From contig JAEYPP010000009.1 of assembly GCA_023410575.1 (NCBI GenBank), forward strand, positions 1 through 64,000: 64,000 nucleotides of DNA, given 5' to 3'. The stretch comes from Bacillota bacterium (GTDB lineage: Bacteria; Bacillota; Clostridia; Lachnospirales; Lachnospiraceae). The translations under genes were made by a program, and so were the position numbers. The stretch's first letter is position 1, and each line of letters opens with the position of its first letter. This document shows positions 59,909 through 64,000 of the stretch, one piece after another. The notes under the pieces were generated by a model. It was given only the letters and a program-made list of their open reading frames with translations, made no database searches and was not told the DNA's origin.

Positions 59909-59952
59909 AAAAAAGCGTACCTTTAAGCTTAGAGCCAAAGGTACGCTTTTTC
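59909..59952 (+). terminator. Strong Rho-independent terminator
   Basis: AAAAAGCGTACCTTT (from 59909) pairs with AAAGGTACGCTTTTT (to 59951). The A-run on one arm makes it bidirectional. Confidence 0.85.
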
Positions 59953-60071
59953 ATGTGAATTCGAATATTATTGGCTTGAAATGTATAGATGAGAAAAATA
60001 ACTGTTTACATAATATTCCTACTATGTTTAAATTAAGTTATATAGCATAGCAATTTAATGGAGGGTGATTT

Positions 60072-60641
60072 ATGGAGATATTTATCGTATTAGGTATTTT
60101 TATTGTATTAGGTATTTTTATTGTTTTAGCAATTATGGTAATTTGTAGTTATAATGGTTTAGTAAAAAGTAAGCTAAGGACGAAAAATGCGTGGGGGCAG
60201 ATTGATTTACTTTTACAAAAAAGGTATGATTTATTACCAAATTTAGTGGAAATCGTAAAGGGATATGCAAAACATGAAAGTACCGTTTTAGAAAAAGTCG
60301 TGATGTTACGATCCAACCAAGAAAATGCTAGTAATATTGGTAAAAGATTAGAAGTAGAAAAGGAAATGTCAGATTCAATTAAATATATAATGGCTACTGC
60401 TGAAAGTTATCCAGATTTAAAAGCCAACCAGAATTTTTTGGCATTGCAAAATCAGTTAAGTGAATTAGAATCAAAGATAACTTTTTCCAGACAGTTTTTT
60501 AATGATGCTGTTACAGTCTATAACACCAAGATAGAAGTTTTTCCTTCCAATCTTTTTGCTAAGATATTTGGGTTTAAAGAAATGGATTTATTCCAATTAG
60601 ATTCCGATGACGTTAAGAAGAATGTTAAAGTGAGTTTTTAA
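60072..60641 (+). CDS. LemA family protein
   Basis: A 189-residue membrane-anchored LemA protein with an N-terminal membrane segment (about residues 2-26) and the family core SYNGLVKSKLRTKNAWGQID, LLQKRYDLLPNLVEIVKGYA and FFNDAVTVYNTKIEVFPSN. The membrane segment is encoded by three 18-bp repeats (IFIVLG). LemA proteins often accompany DUF2207 or TPM-domain proteins, and here a DUF2207-like gene follows 23 bases later. Function is not well established. GGAGGG precedes the ATG. Confidence 0.93.
   Translation: MEIFIVLGIFIVLGIFIVLAIMVICSYNGLVKSKLRTKNAWGQIDLLLQKRYDLLPNLVEIVKGYAKHESTVLEKVVMLRSNQENASNIGKRLEVEKEMSDSIKYIMATAESYPDLKANQNFLALQNQLSELESKITFSRQFFNDAVTVYNTKIEVFPSNLFAKIFGFKEMDLFQLDSDDVKKNVKVSF
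60078..60131 (+). repeat. Three 18-bp repeats in the LemA membrane segment
   Basis: Units at 60078-60095, 60096-60113 and 60114-60131 are ATTTTTATTGTATTAGGT or close variants. They encode IFIVLG, IFIVLG and IFIVLA. Copy number changes would lengthen or shorten the membrane helix by six residues. Confidence 0.93.
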
Positions 60642-60664
60642 CAAGAAAAAGAGAGGAAACGTAG

Positions 60665-61915
60665 ATGTTTATCATAATTGGTCTATTGTTAATACCAGTT
60701 GTAATTGCAATTATGTATAAAGCACAGTTAGTTGACACCAAAAAGAAGGTTAGAATAGGTTTAAATGCTTCGTTACCTTTCCTTGCAATCTTTTTTATCA
60801 TAGCTTGTTTTCTTGTTAATGCCGAACCGTTTCAGATTGAAATTAAATATTCGCTTATGTATATGATATTTAGCGGTGACTATCTGATACATTCTATGAT
60901 TGTTTTTATGTTTAGTCCATTTATGTGGATTATTGTCATCTATTTTGCAAGGATACTATTTTTGAAATGCAGAATACGCAAAAATGCTCATATTGGTAAG
61001 AATGAGAGTTATCTCTACTATAGAGATGAGCTAGATAAAGTATCTCCAGCAATTGTTCTTTTTGTATCAACACTTGAGATTGATTTGCAAAAATGCGCAG
61101 CGACGACTATTTTAGTATTAAAACAAACAGGTTTTATAAAAGAAATGAATCATAATTTTATATGTACAAAAAAGGATACTTCGAAATTACTCCAAAGTGA
61201 AAGGATGATTTTAGAGTTAATTCGCTCAGGTAACTTTAATGCAGGTGATTATAAAGAACAAGTACGAGAAGAGGCACTCAAGCAAAAATATCTGAAGAAA
61301 AACAGAGGCGGTATTTTTTTACGTTTCATAAAAATCATAATTGCTTCCAGTATTCCTTTTATATTGTTTGCATTTAGCTTATTTATGGATAATTATGTAC
61401 ATGAAAACTATCAAGTTTATCCAGAAATAGACGGTTATACATATTTTTATCTAAACATAGATAGTGATATTGAAAAGCTTTATCATGAAGTGACAGATCA
61501 AGACGTTTATTACCATCGCAGCACTTTATACGGAGAAGATTATAATTATGGTGAAATAAGGGCTGATCAGTTTCAATATAGAATAGTTAGAAAAGCTATT
61601 TTATTCAATGTCATCTCAATTACATCAATGTTCGTAGTTTTGATTTCTATATTCGTTTGCCTTTACAGGGTTTTGGAACAAATCATATATATGAATAAAA
61701 ACTATAAACGAACATCGAAAGGAAAAGACCTGCTAAACAAAGCATATGCATTGAAAAACTATCTGAAAGATTACTCATTAATAAAGGATAAAAGCGAAAA
61801 AGATTTAGTCCTTTGGGAGTATTATTTAATATATGCTGTCGCTTTGGGCGTGAATGAAACAATTGAGGATGAAGTAATTGAAAAGTACTTAAACAAATGT
61901 TTTAACAATAAGTGA
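60665..61915 (+). CDS. DUF2207-like membrane protein, lacking the N-terminal extracytoplasmic domain
   Basis: A 416-residue membrane protein with hydrophobic segments near residues 3-15, 35-50, 80-105, 225-245 and 310-335. The soluble region at about 125-210 (YYRDELDKVSPAIVLFVST, LQKCAATTILVLKQTGFIKE) resembles the C-terminal part of DUF2207 proteins, which have SPA and a helix-turn-helix-like fold after their membrane segments. The N-terminal DUF2207 beta domain is missing here. AGAGAGG precedes the ATG. It is cotranscribed with LemA, the usual pairing. Function unknown. Confidence 0.65.
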   Translation: MFIIIGLLLIPVVIAIMYKAQLVDTKKKVRIGLNASLPFLAIFFIIACFLVNAEPFQIEIKYSLMYMIFSGDYLIHSMIVFMFSPFMWIIVIYFARILFLKCRIRKNAHIGKNESYLYYRDELDKVSPAIVLFVSTLEIDLQKCAATTILVLKQTGFIKEMNHNFICTKKDTSKLLQSERMILELIRSGNFNAGDYKEQVREEALKQKYLKKNRGGIFLRFIKIIIASSIPFILFAFSLFMDNYVHENYQVYPEIDGYTYFYLNIDSDIEKLYHEVTDQDVYYHRSTLYGEDYNYGEIRADQFQYRIVRKAILFNVISITSMFVVLISIFVCLYRVLEQIIYMNKNYKRTSKGKDLLNKAYALKNYLKDYSLIKDKSEKDLVLWEYYLIYAVALGVNETIEDEVIEKYLNKCFNNK

Positions 61916-61960
61916 TAAATCATAAAAATGCACGATTCTTTCTTGATAGATAAAGTATTC

Positions 61961-61994
61961 TATACCCACAGGAAGGATATTGGCTGTGGGTATA
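61961..61994. other. Perfect 11-bp inverted repeat
   Basis: TATACCCACAG (61961-61971) and CTGTGGGTATA (61984-61994) flank a 12-base loop. No T-run follows, so it may be a weak terminator or a regulator site. Confidence 0.6.
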
Positions 61995-62045
61995 AAACAA
62001 GCCTAATAGTTATAAAAACTACCAAGTTTAGTCTTAGACTATCAG

Positions 62046-62476
62046 ATGTTACTAGCAGCAAATTGCCAGGTTGATGTTTATAAAGGTGGACAGCTAGTAG
62101 CTTATCTGCATGAAAATAAAAAGCTTGGAACTCGGGATATTATCTTTAACTATGCCGGATCATTTAATGGAAAACCATTATATCAGATGGTTGTTACTTC
62201 AGGAGACTATGATATTAATATTACTTCTGCCAATAAACAAGAGATGCAGTGTGCAATAAAAATAGAAAATACCGTTTACTCTCTTGAGAGTCAACCTATC
62301 GAGGAAGCAGAAGTTCTTCACATTAATGTTAAAGATGATAAGGTGGTTTATATCATGAATGACAAGACGATTCGTCCTCTAGTAGTTATTGATGGCGTAG
62401 TACAGGACCAGTAACCATAAGGTATGATTACAAAGGACGATATGATGTAACTTATCTTGGATATGAGGTAAAATAG
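62046..62476 (+). pseudogene. Remnant of a secreted or domain-type protein with a probable C-terminal frameshift
   Basis: I do not recognise the family. An open frame from ATG 62046 gives 122 residues (DVYKGGQLVAYLHENKK, LYQMVVTSGDYDINITSANK, VVIDGVVQDQ-stop at 62414). The ATG has no ribosome binding site, and the frame is open for eleven codons upstream with no start codon, suggesting a lost N-terminus. At the stop, another frame continues as PVTIRYDYKGRYDVTYLGYE to TAG 62474-62476, a natural-looking beta-rich end. One missing base near 62410 would join them. I take it as a decayed gene; a small real protein cannot be excluded. Confidence 0.5.
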
Positions 62477-62501
62477 AATCACAAGGCTAAAGCCATTATC
62501 A

Positions 62502-62535
62502 CCCTAACTCATTTGCCTGAGTTAGGGCTTTTTTA
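62502..62535 (+). terminator. Rho-independent terminator
   Basis: CCCTAACTCA (62502-62511) pairs with TGAGTTAGGG (62518-62527), followed by CTTTTTT. Confidence 0.88.
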
Positions 62536-62551
62536 AGTCATATTAAGCATA

Positions 62552-62580
62552 TTGACAACTCTCGATATGATTGATATAAT
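62552..62580 (+). promoter_or_regulatory. arsR promoter
   Basis: TTGACA (62552-62557) and TATAAT (62575-62580) are perfect hexamers 17 bases apart, upstream of arsR. Confidence 0.85.
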
Positions 62581-62604
62581 TTTTTTATCATATCGAGAGT
62601 TTTC
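62559..62604. promoter_or_regulatory. Probable ArsR operator (inverted repeat over the promoter)
   Basis: CTCTCGATATGAT and ATCATATCGAGAG form a perfect 13-bp inverted repeat around a 15-base centre that includes the -10 hexamer. ArsR-family repressors usually bind such palindromes across their own promoter. Confidence 0.75.
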
Positions 62605-62643
62605 GATGTCATTGATACATATAAATATGAAGGAGGTAATTTT

Positions 62644-62979
62644 ATGGCATTTTCATATGCAGAATATGTTCCTACATTTAAGGCACTTTCAGATGAAACA
62701 CGGTTAAAGATTATTGATATGCTATCATGTGGAGAAATGTGCGCATGTGATATATTAGAAGAATTCAGTATTTCCCAATCCACTCTGAGCTATCACATGA
62801 AAATTTTAACTGAAAGTGGACTTGTAAATGCAGTACGTGATGGGGCATGGATGCGGTATACGCTAAACAAGGAAAAAACAAATGATCTAATAGAATTCTT
62901 TACACGTATAACTTGCGAGAAAGATGATTGTGTATGCAAAAAATGTAAAAATATAAAATCAGAGAACCAATGTTGTTAG
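62644..62979 (+). CDS. arsR: ArsR family arsenic-responsive repressor
   Basis: A 111-residue winged-helix metalloregulator. The helix region has CGEMCACDILEEF with Cys33 and Cys35, and Cys29 nearby, the type I arsenite site. Recognition helix SISQSTLSYHMKILTESGLV follows. The C-terminal tail adds six more cysteines (91, 96, 98, 101, 110, 111), which could bind metal or arsenic. AAGGAGG precedes the ATG. A palindromic operator overlaps the promoter, and the ACR3 pump lies downstream. Confidence 0.93.
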   Translation: MAFSYAEYVPTFKALSDETRLKIIDMLSCGEMCACDILEEFSISQSTLSYHMKILTESGLVNAVRDGAWMRYTLNKEKTNDLIEFFTRITCEKDDCVCKKCKNIKSENQCC

Positions 62980-63085
62980 AAGGTAATTATAACGGAAGGT
63001 AAAGATGAATTGAGAGAATAAATACTCTGGATAAGGAACTTATTAAAATAATAATTTGTCAGTTTTGACATTAAGGAGTAATTAT

Positions 63086-64000
63086 ATGAGTAAAGAAAGA
63101 ACACAGGGTATTAGTTTTTTTGAGAAGTATCTTACAGTTTGGGTATTACTGTGTATGACTGCAGGAATTATAATTAGTAGATTTCTGCCATGGATTGGTT
63201 CAGTTTTAGAAAGTATGGAAATAGCCGACCAGAACATTCCACTTGCAATACTTATGTGGATTATGATTTATCCAATGATGTTAAAAATTAATTTTAAATC
63301 AATAAAAAATGTTGGAAAACATCCCTTAGGAATCGTGATTTCGAGCTTTGCTAGTTGGGCAATGAAACCATTTCTGATGTTTGGTTTAGCTACATTATTT
63401 TTACAAGTTATCTTTAGCTCTTTGATACCAGTAGGTATTGCTAGTGATTTTGTGGTTGGAGCTGTATTATTAGGAACTGCACCTTGTACTGCTATGGTAT
63501 TTGTTTGGAGTACATTAACTAAAGGAAATCCTGCACAGACACTTGTACAAGTTACGGTCAATGATTTGCTTATATTAGTATTGTTCATTCCTATTGTTCA
63601 AATTTTACTAGGTATAAGTAATGTAGCCCTTCCAATTGATATCCTTATAATGTCAATTGTCTTATTTGTAGTTGTGCCATTGGTTGCGGGTTTTCTATCA
63701 CGTGTATTAATTATAAAGAATAAAGGTGAAGAATATTTTAACAATAAGTTCCTTACTAAATTTGATGGTGCAACAACGATAGGTTTGTTATTAACACTTA
63801 TTATCATTTTTATTTTTCAAGGTGATATTATTATAGAACACCCACTTTATGTAGTTTTAATAGCTGTTCCGTTAGTTTTACAAAATATAATTTCATTTAC
63901 TCTTACTTACCTAGTGAGTAAAGTAGCTAAGTTACCTAGTGATATTGCTGCACCAGCTTCTCTCATTGCAGCTTCTGACTTTTTTGAACTATCTGTAGCT
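63086..64000 (+). CDS. acr3: ACR3 family arsenite efflux permease, truncated by window end
   Basis: The first 305 residues of an arsenite exporter of the ACR3 (BASS) family. Visible features are FFEKYLTVWVLLCMTAGIII at the N-terminus, the conserved cysteine motif GTAPCTAMVFVWS in TM4, VNDLLILVLFIPI, and LIAASDFFELSVA at the window end. About eight membrane segments are included; the gene continues past 64000. AAGGAG lies 7 bases before ATG 63086. With arsR it forms an arsenic resistance operon, induced when arsenite binds ArsR. Confidence 0.95.
   Translation, partial: MSKERTQGISFFEKYLTVWVLLCMTAGIIISRFLPWIGSVLESMEIADQNIPLAILMWIMIYPMMLKINFKSIKNVGKHPLGIVISSFASWAMKPFLMFGLATLFLQVIFSSLIPVGIASDFVVGAVLLGTAPCTAMVFVWSTLTKGNPAQTLVQVTVNDLLILVLFIPIVQILLGISNVALPIDILIMSIVLFVVVPLVAGFLSRVLIIKNKGEEYFNNKFLTKFDGATTIGLLLTLIIIFIFQGDIIIEHPLYVVLIAVPLVLQNIISFTLTYLVSKVAKLPSDIAAPASLIAASDFFELSVA

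Overview
The window is a low-GC Firmicute chromosome segment with strong GGAGG-type ribosome binding sites, a Clostridia-type LexA with Firmicute SOS boxes, YesM/YesN and LplB/YtcP-type carbohydrate genes, and intracellular GH39/GH43 enzymes. This combination fits a plant-polysaccharide-fermenting member of the Lachnospiraceae (a Lachnoclostridium phytofermentans-like organism). That is my inference; I ran no database search.

Layout. (1) 1-3581: a conserved housekeeping string, rpmA (3' end)-obgE-yhbY-nadD-yqeK-rsfS. (2) 3732-5535: the SOS hub, with lexA divergent from a YneA-like LysM division inhibitor across five SOS-box-like sequences, then a small unknown anchored protein. (3) 5860-22664: a large Ter (TerD-type) stress-response locus. 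It holds the predicted nucleoside-like-metabolite module (PRTase-TRSP, PRTase-PELOTA, ATP-grasp, a CitE-like aldolase on the opposite strand, a HAD phosphatase), a SHOCT-like coiled-coil protein, a YceG-like/trypsin fusion, a rhomboid protease, YceG, TelA/YceH, three TerD paralogues and a P-type Ca2+-ATPase. (4) 22855-32573: mixed genes, namely a YjiH-type membrane protein, NUDIX, a DUF4317-like protein, an iron-sulfur aldo/keto reductase, an ECF S-component, DUF1893, a small multidrug export family protein, a lipoprotein, a degenerate transglutaminase-like secreted protein, and ttcA on the minus strand. (5) 32806-40013: cell-wall and general genes (a multi-domain amidase, a GHL10 protein, YaiI/YqxD, a metallophosphoesterase, an MFS transporter). 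(6) 40170-50549: a xylan-type oligosaccharide locus with sensor kinase, AraC-type regulator, lipoprotein, two permeases, GH43 and GH39. (7) 50932-61915: a zinc-ribbon/DUF3298 protein, a cation/proton antiporter, asnB (minus), a flavin reductase, mscL, a MerR/GyrI regulator, LemA and a DUF2207-like protein. (8) 62046-64000: a frameshifted remnant, then arsR and an ACR3 arsenite exporter cut by the window end.

The most interesting parts are the Ter locus and the intergenic palindromes. The Ter locus carries two proteases not usually listed with the module. One is a trypsin-like protease fused to a domain that also recurs about three times inside the YceG protein. The other is a rhomboid with an intact catalytic signature. 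Between genes there are five copies of a long-hairpin element that share a core near AAGTCCACA/TTTGTGGGC but have at least two different outer stems, plus an unrelated 248-bp nested palindrome before the MerR gene.

Many predicted gene starts were shortened to the first start codon with a properly spaced ribosome binding site. I saw no tRNA, rRNA, CRISPR array, transposase or prophage gene.
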